DNA of 64,000 nucleotides from Bacilli bacterium (GCA_017484065.1 JAFUTX010000018.1:62001-126000); one strand, 5' to 3'; numbered from the stretch's first letter, positions 1-7,540 are shown. Notes: a model not told the origin generated them from the sequence alone. Numbers and translations: made by a program.

Positions 1-576
1 TATGGCGTTGATGCAGTTAGATATTATCTTCTTCATGAAATTCCTTTTGCTAGTGATGGTATGTTAACTATAGATTTATTAGAAGAAAGAATTAATAGTG
101 ATTTAGTTAATGTTTTAGGTAATTTAGTAAATCGTACTATTACAATGATACATAAGTATTTTGATGGTCAAGTATCTTTATCTAAGGAATATGATGAAAT
201 TGATAAAGATTTAATTGATACTATTAAAGATATGGATAGTAAAATAGAAGATAAAATGAAAAATTTAGAAATAGGAAAATCTATTGATGAGGTTTTTGAA
301 GTATTAAGAAGAAGTAACAAATATATTGATGAGACTATGCCTTGGTCATTAGCTAAAGATGAAACTAAGAAAGATAGATTGAATGATGTTTTATATAATT
401 TACTAGAATCTATTAGAATATGTGCTGTTTATTTAGAAAGCTTTATTCCTACAACAGCAAAGGATATTTTAAGTCAATTAAATACTTTAGATAAATCAAC
501 GGAATTTGGTAGTGTAAAAGAATATAATGTTAATGAGGCAAAGATATTATTTCAAAGAATTGATAAGAATAAATAA
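1..576 (+). CDS. metG: methionyl-tRNA synthetase, C-terminal part (5' end outside window)
   Basis: The frame is open from base 1, so the gene starts upstream of the window; 191 codons are visible. The first residues (YGVDAVRYYLL, then IPFASDG) match the helix after the KMSKS region of methionyl-tRNA synthetase, and the rest is the helical anticodon-binding domain (MPWSLAKDE is typical). The enzyme charges tRNA-Met with methionine in the cytosol. It ends shortly after the anticodon-binding domain, so there is no C-terminal EMAP/Trbp111-like dimerisation domain. It is followed by tatD, as in Bacillus. A hairpin with a T-run follows the stop codon. Confidence 0.93.
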   Translation, partial: YGVDAVRYYLLHEIPFASDGMLTIDLLEERINSDLVNVLGNLVNRTITMIHKYFDGQVSLSKEYDEIDKDLIDTIKDMDSKIEDKMKNLEIGKSIDEVFEVLRRSNKYIDETMPWSLAKDETKKDRLNDVLYNLLESIRICAVYLESFIPTTAKDILSQLNTLDKSTEFGSVKEYNVNEAKILFQRIDKNK

Positions 577-580
577 AAAA

Positions 581-615
581 GTGTTAGTAACTATAATGTT
601 ATTAACATTTTTTTT
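581..615 (+). terminator. intrinsic terminator after metG
   Basis: An 11-bp stem with G-U pairs (581-591 with 598-608) closes a short loop and is followed by a run of T. It lies 5 bases after the metG stop codon. Confidence 0.7.
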
Positions 616-646
616 ATTATTTGATATTATATTGATGGTGATTTAA

Positions 647-1399
647 ATGTTTACGGATACACATTGTCATTTATATAATGAATATTATGAAGATATAGAT
701 GAGGTTATTAATAGAGCAAAAGAAAATGATGTTAATCGTTATTTTGTAGTTGGTTGTGATAGAAAAAGTACTGAAGAAGTATTAAAAGTAATAAATAAAT
801 ATCCTAATACATATGGTATTATTGGTTATCATCCAGAAGTGGCATTGGAATATACGAAAGATGATATTAAATATTTAGAAGAGCATGTAAAAGATAATAA
901 AGTGATTGCTATTGGTGAAATAGGTTTAGATTATCACTATACAAAAGATTGTAAGAATGAACAAAAGGAACTATTTGAAGCGCAATTAAGTATAGCTCAA
1001 AAATATAATATTCCAGTTTGTATTCATAGTAGGGAAGCTACACAAGATACAATTGATATATTAAAAAAATATAATGTTAAGGGAATTATTCATTCTTTTA
1101 GTGGAAGTTTGGAAGTAGCTAATATTTATATTAAGATGGGATATAAATTAGGTATAGGTGGAGTAATAACTTTTAAAAATAGTAATTTAAAAGATGTTAT
1201 TAAACAAATTCCTTTAGAAAATATTGTCTTAGAAACTGATGCCCCTTATTTAACTCCGCATCCATATAGAGGTACACCAAATGAACCTAAATATATAAAA
1301 ACAATTGCTGAATTTATAAGCGTTTTATATGGGGTTAAATTAAGTCAAGTATCAAAAGTTACCAATGACAATATAAGAGAGATTTTTGACATAGAATAG
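647..1399 (+). CDS. tatD: TatD family metal-dependent hydrolase (DNase)
   Basis: 250 residues, the usual length for the TatD family of TIM-barrel metallohydrolases. Metal ligands are visible: DTHCHL at the N-terminus (H6, H8), Glu in IGEIGLDYH near residue 93, His in IHSREA near 127, His in IIHSFSG near 153 and Asp in LETDAPYL near 203. Family members act as 3'-5' exonucleases or general metal-dependent hydrolases in the cytosol. The position after metG is conserved in Firmicutes. The start ATG lies behind a TGGTGAT ribosome binding site. Confidence 0.93.
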   Translation: MFTDTHCHLYNEYYEDIDEVINRAKENDVNRYFVVGCDRKSTEEVLKVINKYPNTYGIIGYHPEVALEYTKDDIKYLEEHVKDNKVIAIGEIGLDYHYTKDCKNEQKELFEAQLSIAQKYNIPVCIHSREATQDTIDILKKYNVKGIIHSFSGSLEVANIYIKMGYKLGIGGVITFKNSNLKDVIKQIPLENIVLETDAPYLTPHPYRGTPNEPKYIKTIAEFISVLYGVKLSQVSKVTNDNIREIFDIE

Positions 1400-1441
1400 T
1401 AAATATGTTAATATAAAGCTGTACCAATGAGAGGTGAAGTA

Positions 1442-1984
1442 ATGAAAAAAGTATTTAAAGTATTTCAGGTTGGTATAGTGGTTTTTATTGTGTTAATCAT
1501 GAATGCTAGTAAAATAGTAGAAAACAAAATGGGTAATACAAATATAAAGAAGAATGTTGATTTGGCAGTAATGGCTGCTAAAGCTGAAGAATTTAAAGAA
1601 AAAGAAATAGAAGAAGAACGTAATAAATTATATAGTGCTATTGATTCTTTTACAGGTAGTTTAACTGGTTATGTTTATAATTGTCCTTTGTGTGGTGGTA
1701 GACTTGCTTGTAAATCTAGTTTAGATTTATCTGGTGGAAGAGATAGTTATATGGATGATACTTATGGAAATGTAAGAATAGTAGCATCTAGTAAAAATTT
1801 AGCTTGTGGTTCAATTATAAAATTTAATTCTGCTAGAGTAAGTAATGAAGAAGTTGTTGCTATTGTACTTGATCGTGGAGTTAGAGGAAATGATATAGAT
1901 TTATTAGTAAGTGATATTAGTATTGCTTATGATAGAATTGGTCGTAGTAATATTACTTATGATGTTTTAAGATATGGGTGGTAG
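1442..1984 (+). CDS. exported 3D-domain protein (YabE/RpfB-like, short)
   Basis: 180 residues. The first ~25 form a signal or membrane anchor (MKKVFKVFQVGIVVFIVLIM), followed by a charged helical linker. The C-terminal ~100 residues are a 3D domain: the conserved aspartates appear in VLDRGVRGNDIDLLVSD, ending in VLRYGW. 3D domains form a MltA-like double-psi beta barrel associated with cell-wall lytic or stationary-phase proteins. The Bacillus homologue YabE in the same slot (between tatD and ksgA) is longer and has DUF348 and G5 domains, which are missing here. A CPLCGGRLAC segment adds three cysteines to the domain. The start at 1442 is chosen because GAGGTGA lies 5-11 bases upstream. Confidence 0.8.
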   Translation: MKKVFKVFQVGIVVFIVLIMNASKIVENKMGNTNIKKNVDLAVMAAKAEEFKEKEIEEERNKLYSAIDSFTGSLTGYVYNCPLCGGRLACKSSLDLSGGRDSYMDDTYGNVRIVASSKNLACGSIIKFNSARVSNEEVVAIVLDRGVRGNDIDLLVSDISIAYDRIGRSNITYDVLRYGW

Positions 1985-1998
1985 TCATACCACTTTTT
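1978..1998 (+). terminator. short intrinsic terminator overlapping the stop codon of the 3D-domain gene
   Basis: GTGGTA (1978-1983) pairs perfectly with TACCAC (1988-1993) around a 4-base loop and is followed by TTTTT. The stem contains the stop codon. With only 6 bp it may be partial, letting some transcription pass to ksgA. Confidence 0.5.
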
Positions 1999-2016
1999 GT
2001 TTAGGAGTTGGAGTTA

Positions 2017-2799
2017 ATGGATAATATAGTTGCTAAAAAAAGTTTAGGACAAAATTTTTTACAGGATCATAATATTTTAAGAAAAATTAGTGATAGTATC
2101 GATGTTACAAAAAGTGATTTGATAATTGAAATAGGTCCTGGTAAAGGAGCACTTACTAATTATTTAGTAGAAAAAGGTTGCCAAGTTATAGCATTTGAAA
2201 TAGATGAAAGAATGAGAGAAATTTTAGATTCTTTTCATTATGATAATTTTAAGGTTTATTATGGTGATTTTTTAAAAGCTAATTTAATAGAGATATTAAA
2301 TAATTATAATTATGATAATTTATATGTAATGGCAAATATTCCTTATTATATAACTACTCCAATAATTGAATATATTATTGATTCTAAAATAAATGTTAAA
2401 GAAATGGTGTTGTTAGTTCAAAAAGAAGTAGCTGATAGATTTTCAGCTGGTCCTGGTTCAAAATTGTATGGATCAATTAGTGTTTATCTACAGTATTATT
2501 TTGACGTAAAGAAGTTATTTAATGTGAGTAACAAATGTTTCTTCCCTGTTCCTAAAGTAGATAGTGCAGTTGTCAAGTTTACAAGGGATGATAATAAGAT
2601 AATGATAGATACAAATAAGTTTTTTAAATTTGTAAATGAGTGTTTTCAATTTAAAAGAAAAACTTTAAGAAATAATTTAAAAGGATATGACTGGAGTATT
2701 ATTTACAAAATACTTTTAGATAATGGTTTTGGGGATAATGTTAGAGCAGAAGAATTAAGTATAGATGTTTTTATAGAATTATTTAATGAATTGAAATAA
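2017..2799 (+). CDS. ksgA: 16S rRNA adenine dimethyltransferase KsgA/RsmA
   Basis: 260 residues, normal length. It dimethylates two adjacent adenines near the 3' end of 16S rRNA using S-adenosylmethionine. Visible motifs: KKSLGQNFLQD at the N-terminus, the SAM-binding IEIGPGKGALT near residues 35-45, the acidic EIDERM, and the catalytic NIPYYITTPI near 108-117. The ATG at 2017 is preferred because AGGAG lies 9-13 bases upstream. In Bacillus rnmV lies between the 3D-domain gene and ksgA; it is absent here. Confidence 0.95.
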   Translation: MDNIVAKKSLGQNFLQDHNILRKISDSIDVTKSDLIIEIGPGKGALTNYLVEKGCQVIAFEIDERMREILDSFHYDNFKVYYGDFLKANLIEILNNYNYDNLYVMANIPYYITTPIIEYIIDSKINVKEMVLLVQKEVADRFSAGPGSKLYGSISVYLQYYFDVKKLFNVSNKCFFPVPKVDSAVVKFTRDDNKIMIDTNKFFKFVNECFQFKRKTLRNNLKGYDWSIIYKILLDNGFGDNVRAEELSIDVFIELFNELK

Positions 2800-2832
2800 G
2801 ATATCAAATTTAGACAATGTCTTATTTTTTTT
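2795..2832 (+). terminator. intrinsic terminator of ksgA
   Basis: A 10-bp stem (2795-2804 with 2817-2826, one G-U pair) and a 12-base loop precede a T-run. The ksgA stop codon lies in the left arm. Confidence 0.85.
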
Positions 2833-2843
2833 GCAACTTTTTG

Positions 2844-2872
2844 TTGACTTTTAGTTAATTTAGTGCTATTTT
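2844..2872 (+). promoter_or_regulatory. sigma-A promoter of the rsh leader
   Basis: TTGACT at 2844-2849, a 17-base spacer, and TATTTT at 2867-2872 with an extended TG (2864-2865). The predicted RNA start is near 2879, giving a leader of about 158 bases before the rsh start codon. Confidence 0.75.
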
Positions 2873-2903
2873 ATATGATAATTAATTTGGAAAGGGGCAT
2901 TTT

Positions 2904-2996
2904 ATGATTATTTTGTTGTGGTTTTTAACTAAAATTATGTCATTGAAATGCTCAAATAGAGGATTAATTAAGGGGGTTAGAACGGTCAATTATTAA
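2904..2996 (+). CDS. 30-codon leader peptide upstream of rsh
   Basis: ATG behind a good ribosome binding site (GGAAAGGGG at 2889-2897) opens a 30-codon frame rich in hydrophobic residues at the N-terminus (MIILLWFLTKIM) and basic residues at the end. Its last codons and stop lie inside the left arm and loop of the following terminator. This is the usual geometry for attenuation by a translated leader. No known leader peptide is recognised; translation has not been shown. Confidence 0.55.
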   Translation: MIILLWFLTKIMSLKCSNRGLIKGVRTVNY

Positions 2997-3015
2997 TATA
3001 TAATGGCCGTTTTTT
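2982..3015 (+). terminator. leader terminator (candidate attenuator) before rsh
   Basis: ACGGTC (2982-2987) pairs with GGCCGT (3005-3010) and, after one bulged A, ATTAT pairs with ATAAT around a 6-base loop; a T-run follows. It lies between the leader peptide and the rsh ribosome binding site. Confidence 0.8.
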
Positions 3016-3036
3016 GTTTAAAGCGAGGTGTATAAT

Positions 3037-4500
3037 ATGAATAATTATGTAACAATTAGTACTATTGATGAACTTATTAATGCTATTAGTAAATATAATA
3101 ATAATGTTGAAGATTTAATGTTAATTAGAAAAGCTTACGAATTAGCTGAAAATTTGCATAGTACCCAATATAGACAAAGTGGTGAACCTTATATTATTCA
3201 TCCATTAAATGTTGCATATATTTTATCTGAGATGCATGCTGCTCGTGATACAATAATTGCTGGTTTACTTCATGATACTTTAGAAGATACTAATATAACT
3301 AAAAAAGAATTAGAAGAACTTTTTGGTTATGATGTTGCTAATTTAGTTGATGGTGTTACAAAAATATCAAAAATGCATTTTCAAACTAAAGAAGAAATGA
3401 ATATAGCTAATACTAGAAAAATTATTAATGGGTTTATTAATGATGTTCGTATTATTATTGTTAAATTAGCAGATAGACTTCATAATATGAGAACTTTACA
3501 ATATAAAAAGGTTAATAAACAACAAGAAAATGCATTGGAAACTTTAGAAATATTTGCTCCAATGGCTTATTTTATAGGTGCTTATAAAGTTAAGGGTGAA
3601 TTAGAGGATTTATCTTTAAAATACTTAAAACCAGATGAATATAAAATGGTGGAAGAGATTAGGAATAAAGCTGTGGAAAGACATAGTGATGCTTTGAATG
3701 AAATGACTCAAAATATTAGTGATTTATTAACTAAAAATTATGTTTATAATGAAGTTTTTATGAGAGTTAAAAATATTTATGGTATTTATAAAAGATTATC
3801 TGAAGGGGCTAAAATACCTGATATTCACGATTTGCTTGCACTTAAAATTATGGTAGATGAGGTAATGGCTTGTTATATGGCTTTAGGTTATGTCCATTCT
3901 ATTTATCATCCTACTAATGATTTGTTTAAAGATTATATTTGTAATCCTAAAATTAATAAATATCAAAGTTTACATTCAACGATTATTGGACCAGATGGAC
4001 GTCTTGTTCAAGCTCAAATTAGAACATTTGATATGAATTTATATGACACTTATGGGTTATCTGCTTATTGGTATATTAATAATGGTGATACTAGAAAAAA
4101 TATGCAAGAAGAGTTTAAAAAAGATTATGCTTTATATGATTCTTTAAAGGAAATGAATAGTATTTATTTTAAAGATAATGATGCTTTTGTAAGACAAGTT
4201 AAAGGTGAATTATTTAATGATAAAATATTCGTTTATACTATTAATGGGGATATGATTGATTTACCAAATGGTAGTACACCAATTGATTTTGCTTATAAAC
4301 TTCATACTGAACTTGGTAATACTATGGTTAGTGCTATAGTTAATGATTTAAAAGTTCCTCTTAATGCTAAATTAGAAAATGGTGATAGGGTTAAGATTAT
4401 TACAAGTAATTTAGCAGATGGACCTCAAGTGGAATGGTTAAATATGATTAATACTACACATGCGAAAAAGAAAATTAAAGAGTATTTAAGAAAGAAATAG
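3037..4500 (+). CDS. rsh: RelA/SpoT homologue: (p)ppGpp hydrolase with degenerate synthetase domain, no C-terminal regulatory region
   Basis: 487 residues against about 730 for a full RSH. The N-terminal HD hydrolase looks intact: SGEPYIIHP, HDTLED and ADRLHNMRT are all present. The synthetase domain (about residues 215-350) keeps the Arg-rich entry RVKNIYGIYKRL, the Asp of IHDLLALKI and KYQSLHS. However, the usual Glu of the E-x-Q-I-R-T motif is Gln (QAQIRT), the Gly of NGYQSLH is Lys, and AHW has become AYW. A TGS domain follows (IFVYTINGDMIDLPNGSTP). The protein ends soon after it; the ACT/RRM and zinc-finger parts are missing. The likely main activity is (p)ppGpp hydrolysis (inference). 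The start at 3037 is set by GAGGTG 6 bases upstream. Confidence 0.9.
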   Translation: MNNYVTISTIDELINAISKYNNNVEDLMLIRKAYELAENLHSTQYRQSGEPYIIHPLNVAYILSEMHAARDTIIAGLLHDTLEDTNITKKELEELFGYDVANLVDGVTKISKMHFQTKEEMNIANTRKIINGFINDVRIIIVKLADRLHNMRTLQYKKVNKQQENALETLEIFAPMAYFIGAYKVKGELEDLSLKYLKPDEYKMVEEIRNKAVERHSDALNEMTQNISDLLTKNYVYNEVFMRVKNIYGIYKRLSEGAKIPDIHDLLALKIMVDEVMACYMALGYVHSIYHPTNDLFKDYICNPKINKYQSLHSTIIGPDGRLVQAQIRTFDMNLYDTYGLSAYWYINNGDTRKNMQEEFKKDYALYDSLKEMNSIYFKDNDAFVRQVKGELFNDKIFVYTINGDMIDLPNGSTPIDFAYKLHTELGNTMVSAIVNDLKVPLNAKLENGDRVKIITSNLADGPQVEWLNMINTTHAKKKIKEYLRKK

Positions 4501-4505
4501 AATTG

Positions 4506-4533
4506 ACTTTACTGAAATGGTAAAGTTTTTTTT
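4506..4533 (+). terminator. intrinsic terminator of rsh
   Basis: ACTTTAC/GTAAAGT, a 7-bp perfect stem with a 7-base loop, followed by eight T. Confidence 0.85.
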
Positions 4534-4597
4534 ATTTTCTAGGTTAAAGTTATAGCACTTAATATTGTATGTGTATATATTATATTAGGTGATTAAA

Positions 4598-4948
4598 TTG
4601 AAAGAAATTAAATTAAAATTTTCTGGATTAGGTTATTGCAATATAAATCAAGCATGTGTTGATATATATGATGAGTGTAATAAAAAAATATGTAGTGGCA
4701 AGACTTATAACTCAGTATTAAAGGTAAAATTAAAATGTAATAAATTATATAAATTAGTAGCAACTAGTAAGTATGAAAGAATTAATAGAAATTTTTATGT
4801 TAATCAGTATAATAATTGTTATTGTTTTGCTTTTCCTAATTCTTTAGTAAGAAATAATCAATCTAGAATAGTCACCTTATTATTATCAGATTACTATTAC
4901 GATAATATGCCAATTGCGAAAGGGGAAATTATTCTATGGCAAAAATAG
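4598..4948 (+). CDS. small cysteine-rich beta-type protein of unknown function
   Basis: 116 residues, no signal peptide and no membrane segment. Eight cysteines are spread through the first 85 residues (GYCN, QAC, DEC, KKIC, LKC, NNCYC). Alternating hydrophobic residues suggest a beta-sandwich. I do not recognise a family. The start is taken as TTG at 4598 because AGGTGAT (4587-4593) fits it; GTG at 4589 lies inside that site. The 3' end overlaps the next gene by 13 bases, so the two are probably translated together. The nearby yabG makes a spore-coat role conceivable (inference only). Confidence 0.6.
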   Translation: MKEIKLKFSGLGYCNINQACVDIYDECNKKICSGKTYNSVLKVKLKCNKLYKLVATSKYERINRNFYVNQYNNCYCFAFPNSLVRNNQSRIVTLLLSDYYYDNMPIAKGEIILWQK

Positions 4949-5472
4949 TTAATATAGTTAATGGTACTGGTTCAGTAGAGTTAATTAATGGTACTTATAC
5001 AGTTACAGCAGAAGTTAATGGCTATGATAATGCGACTATTAATCCGGATAGTGTTGTAGTTGATGCTGCTACTAATACTTATTCTTTTACAATAGGTGCA
5101 ACAGGTACTTTAACTTTACATGTTACTGAAGATGGTACAGAAACTGGTACTGCGATAGTAGGAGCTACATTTATAAGAACTGATGTTGATGGCAATGAAT
5201 ATGGTGATGCTATTACTACTGATGCCAGTGGGAATGCAGTATTTAATAATGTTCCATTTAGTGCTACCGATGCTCCTGTTATATACTTTAAACAAACAGC
5301 AAGTGATGGAGATCATGAATTTAGTAGTGCAGTTCAAAATACTACACTTACTACTGATACTGCTACTTTACAAATAACTAATACAGTAGGAGCTACTAGA
5401 ACAATAAATATTACTGATGCAAATTATGCTAATCTTCCAATTGGTGTTGCAACATTAACCTTTACAAATTAA
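4936..5472 (+). CDS. Cna-B/prealbumin-like beta-sandwich protein, cytoplasmic type
   Basis: 178 residues, acidic, rich in Thr, Asn, Ala and Asp, with almost no Lys, unlike all neighbouring genes. The middle part (residues ~55-150) reads like a SpaA/Cna-B prealbumin-like repeat (GTLTLHVTEDGTETGTAIVGATF then TDASGNAVFNNVPF). There is no signal peptide, membrane anchor or LPXTG motif, so it is not a normal surface adhesin. It overlaps the preceding cysteine-rich gene and precedes yabG. A coat or exosporium structural role is possible but unproven. Confidence 0.6.
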   Translation: MAKIVNIVNGTGSVELINGTYTVTAEVNGYDNATINPDSVVVDAATNTYSFTIGATGTLTLHVTEDGTETGTAIVGATFIRTDVDGNEYGDAITTDASGNAVFNNVPFSATDAPVIYFKQTASDGDHEFSSAVQNTTLTTDTATLQITNTVGATRTINITDANYANLPIGVATLTFTN

Positions 5473-5482
5473 TTAATTTTAA

Positions 5483-5511
5483 GGCAAATCTATATTAGGT
5501 TTGTCTTTTTT
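5483..5511 (+). terminator. intrinsic terminator after the beta-sandwich gene
   Basis: GGCAAATC pairs with GGTTTGTC (5498-5505) with G-U pairs, 7-base loop, then six T. Confidence 0.75.
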
Positions 5512-5539
5512 GAATAAATATTTTTTTTGTTCATAGAAT
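5512..5539 (+). promoter_or_regulatory. possible sporulation-sigma (sigma-E/K type) promoter of yabG
   Basis: GAATAAA at 5512-5518, a 13-base spacer and CATAGAAT at 5532-5539 resemble mother-cell promoters (CATA at -10). Weak evidence, based on the motif and the sporulation gene behind it. Confidence 0.3.
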
Positions 5540-5555
5540 TAATTGGTGATATATT

Positions 5556-6332
5556 TTGGAAATTAAAAAAGGTGATTATGTAACTAGGAATAGTTATGAT
5601 AATGACACTATATTTAAAGTTATGAATATAAAGAATAACATCTGTTATCTAAAAGGTGTAGATGTTCGTTTATATGCTGATAGTGGTATAGATGATTTAG
5701 TAAAAATTGAATATAATAAAGATAATCAAGAAGATGTTGTAGTTGAAGAAATACCTAAAAATGATAGGGATGAATTTTTTTATTTACCGGGAAAAATATT
5801 GCATATCGATGGTGATGATGACTATTTAAAAAGATGTTTAAAATATTATAAAGAAGCTGGGGTATTTGCTGTTGGAAAAAAGATAAGTGAAGCTAATATA
5901 TATGAATGTATTATTGATTTACTAAAGGAATATAAACCAGATATAGTAATAATTACAGGCCATGATGCTTATTATAAAAAAAGAAATGATGTTAATAATA
6001 TTAAGAATTATAAGAATAGTGAAAACTTTGTAAAAGCAATTCATCAAGCTAGACGATATGAAAGTAGTCATGAAAAGTTGGTAATTATAGCAGGGGCTTG
6101 TCAAAGTGATTATGAAGCTTTAATAAAAGCAGGGGCTAATTATGCTTCAAGTCCTAAAAGAATTAATATTCATGCTTTAGATCCAGCAATTATTGCAACT
6201 AGTTTGTCTTTAACAGAAAGAAATAAGTTAATTGATTTACCTGCTTTACTTGATAAAACTAAATATGGCAAGGATGGTATTGGAGGTATTATTGGTAATG
6301 GGCTTATGTATGTGGGGTATCCAAGACAATGA
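5556..6332 (+). CDS. yabG: sporulation-specific protease YabG
   Basis: 258 residues (Bacillus protein about 290). It matches YabG along its length: N-terminal KGDYVTRNSYD, then GKILHIDGDDDYLKRCLKYY, ITGHDAY, IIAGACQSDYEALIKAGANYASSP and NIHALDP. YabG is a mother-cell protease that trims spore coat proteins in Bacillus and processes germination proteins in Clostridioides. TTG at 5556 is the start, 5 bases after GGTGAT. The stop overlaps the veg start (ATGA), as expected for the conserved yabG-veg pair. Confidence 0.92.
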   Translation: MEIKKGDYVTRNSYDNDTIFKVMNIKNNICYLKGVDVRLYADSGIDDLVKIEYNKDNQEDVVVEEIPKNDRDEFFYLPGKILHIDGDDDYLKRCLKYYKEAGVFAVGKKISEANIYECIIDLLKEYKPDIVIITGHDAYYKKRNDVNNIKNYKNSENFVKAIHQARRYESSHEKLVIIAGACQSDYEALIKAGANYASSPKRINIHALDPAIIATSLSLTERNKLIDLPALLDKTKYGKDGIGGIIGNGLMYVGYPRQ

Positions 6333-6541
6333 ATATAGATATTGTAAAGGAAGACTTAAGTAAAAATTTAGGTAAAAGAGTTCAAATAACTGAATATGGT
6401 ATGAGAAATAAAGAAAATAATTATTATGGAGTATTGTATAAAATATATAATAATATCTTTTCTATAAAGACTAATGATATGGAAAAAAGCTTTTCTTTGG
6501 CAGATTTAATTATTGGTGATGTAGTAATAACTTACTATTAA
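6329..6541 (+). CDS. veg: Veg family protein
   Basis: 70 residues. It matches Veg in size, position (next to yabG and spoVG) and pattern: NLGKRVQITEYGMRNKENNYYGVLYKIYNNIF and a C-terminal DLIIGDVVITYY. Veg stimulates biofilm formation in Bacillus subtilis by inhibiting the SinR repressor and affects spore outgrowth; its role here is unknown. Start codon overlaps the yabG stop by 4 bases. Confidence 0.88.
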   Translation: MNIDIVKEDLSKNLGKRVQITEYGMRNKENNYYGVLYKIYNNIFSIKTNDMEKSFSLADLIIGDVVITYY

Positions 6542-6570
6542 TTGACATATTATGGTAAAAATTCTTGATA
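6542..6570 (+). promoter_or_regulatory. sigma-A-type promoter of spoVG
   Basis: TTGACA at 6542-6547, 17-base spacer, TTGATA at 6565-6570. It begins directly after the veg stop codon. Confidence 0.65.
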
Positions 6571-6619
6571 TTATAAAAAAAATTTATTAAAATGGAAGTA
6601 TGTAATAGGAGGATTAAAC

Positions 6620-6880
6620 ATGGAAATTACATCAGTAAATGTACACAAAATTGATAGAGAGGATTCTCGCGTAAAAGCTTATGCATCTGTAATATTAGAT
6701 GACTGTTTTAAAGTAAGTGGTATTAGAGTATTACAAGGTGAAGAAAAACTTTATTTAGCTATGCCTAATAGAGTTAATAGCAATGGTGAAAGACATGATA
6801 TTGCTAACCCTATAAATGCAGAAACTAGAAAAATGTTTGAAGATAAAATTATCGAAGCATATAATAATATGGAAAGTTAA
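6620..6880 (+). CDS. spoVG: SpoVG, septation regulator and RNA/DNA-binding protein
   Basis: 86 residues, typical length. The pattern VRAYASVILDDCFKVSGIRVLQG (here VKAY...) and YLAMPNRVNSNGERHDIANPINAETR is diagnostic of SpoVG. It is a nucleic-acid-binding global regulator that affects asymmetric septation in sporulating bacilli. Strong ribosome binding site AGGAGG 7 bases before ATG. Own promoter and terminator, so it can be made independently of yabG-veg. Confidence 0.95.
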   Translation: MEITSVNVHKIDREDSRVKAYASVILDDCFKVSGIRVLQGEEKLYLAMPNRVNSNGERHDIANPINAETRKMFEDKIIEAYNNMES

Positions 6881-6901
6881 TCATTTAACTTTCTTTTTTT
6901 G
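6872..6901 (+). terminator. intrinsic terminator of spoVG
   Basis: Perfect 9-bp stem GAAAGTTAA/TTAACTTTC with a 4-base loop, then eight T; it includes the stop codon. Confidence 0.9.
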
Positions 6902-6902
6902 T

Positions 6903-6929
6903 TCTAATTTTATATTGTGTTCATATACT
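6903..6929 (+). promoter_or_regulatory. candidate sigma-E promoter of yabP-yabQ
   Basis: CATATACT (6922-6929) fits the sigma-E -10 consensus CATAcAnT; TCTAATT about 13 bases upstream is a weaker -35. In Bacillus yabP-yabQ are transcribed by sigma-E in the mother cell. Confidence 0.4.
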
Positions 6930-6950
6930 CTTATTAGGAGGAATGAAGCA

Positions 6951-7244
6951 ATGAATAATAGTAATGAACAAATTATTGTTGGTAGTCACGAAGTAAAAGT
7001 ATTTGATAGATCACAAATATTATTAACTGGAATAAAGAAAATTACTAGTTTTGATAATGAAGAATTTTTAATGGAAAGTAGTTTAGGTATGATTTTACTT
7101 AAGGGTGAAGGTTTAGAAATTTTAAAGTTAGATACTCATGATGGTAATGTTAAAATAAAAGGGAAAATAAATAGTTTTAATTATATAGAAGATAAGCATG
7201 TTAAAAGTAAAGATGAAAGTATAATTGCTAAATTATTTAAATAA
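6951..7244 (+). CDS. yabP: sporulation protein YabP
   Basis: 97 residues. It matches the YabP/YqfC family: ILLTGIKKITSFDNEEFLMESSLGMILLKGEGLEI, then VKIKGKINSFNYI and a C-terminal FK. YabP is a mother-cell protein needed for spore development. ATG at 6951 is chosen because AGGAGG lies 9 bases upstream. Its stop overlaps the yabQ start by one base, giving a coupled yabP-yabQ-divIC group as in Bacillus. Confidence 0.88.
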   Translation: MNNSNEQIIVGSHEVKVFDRSQILLTGIKKITSFDNEEFLMESSLGMILLKGEGLEILKLDTHDGNVKIKGKINSFNYIEDKHVKSKDESIIAKLFK

Positions 7245-7540
7245 TGAATAGTAAGTTACAATTAACTATGTTTTTTTGTTCATTTTTATTTGGGTTTGTA
7301 TTCTATTATGGACTTATTTTTAATTATAAAATAACAATGAATAGAAATGCTTTATATAAGTGGTCTATTTCTTTAGTATATGTATTTGATTTTGTTTTAG
7401 CTTATTTATTGTTTTTATATAAAATGTATTATGGATACTTTCATATATATTTTATGTTGTTCATATTTTTAGGATTTATTGTAGCTAATTGTGTTAAAGG
7501 GATGTTAAGAAAATTTAATTTTCATTTACATAAGAAATAG
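7244..7540 (+). CDS. yabQ: spore cortex protein YabQ (membrane)
   Basis: 98 residues with four hydrophobic segments and a basic tail. Size, topology and position between yabP and divIC identify YabQ, which localises to membranes around the forespore and is required for cortex formation. The sequence itself is weakly conserved, so the call leans on synteny. Confidence 0.78.
   Translation: MNSKLQLTMFFCSFLFGFVFYYGLIFNYKITMNRNALYKWSISLVYVFDFVLAYLLFLYKMYYGYFHIYFMLFIFLGFIVANCVKGMLRKFNFHLHKK

Noticed and set aside
2844-3036. T-box or metabolite riboswitch before rsh
   Set aside because: No T-box sequence, specifier loop or known aptamer core is visible; a translated leader with terminator explains the region better.
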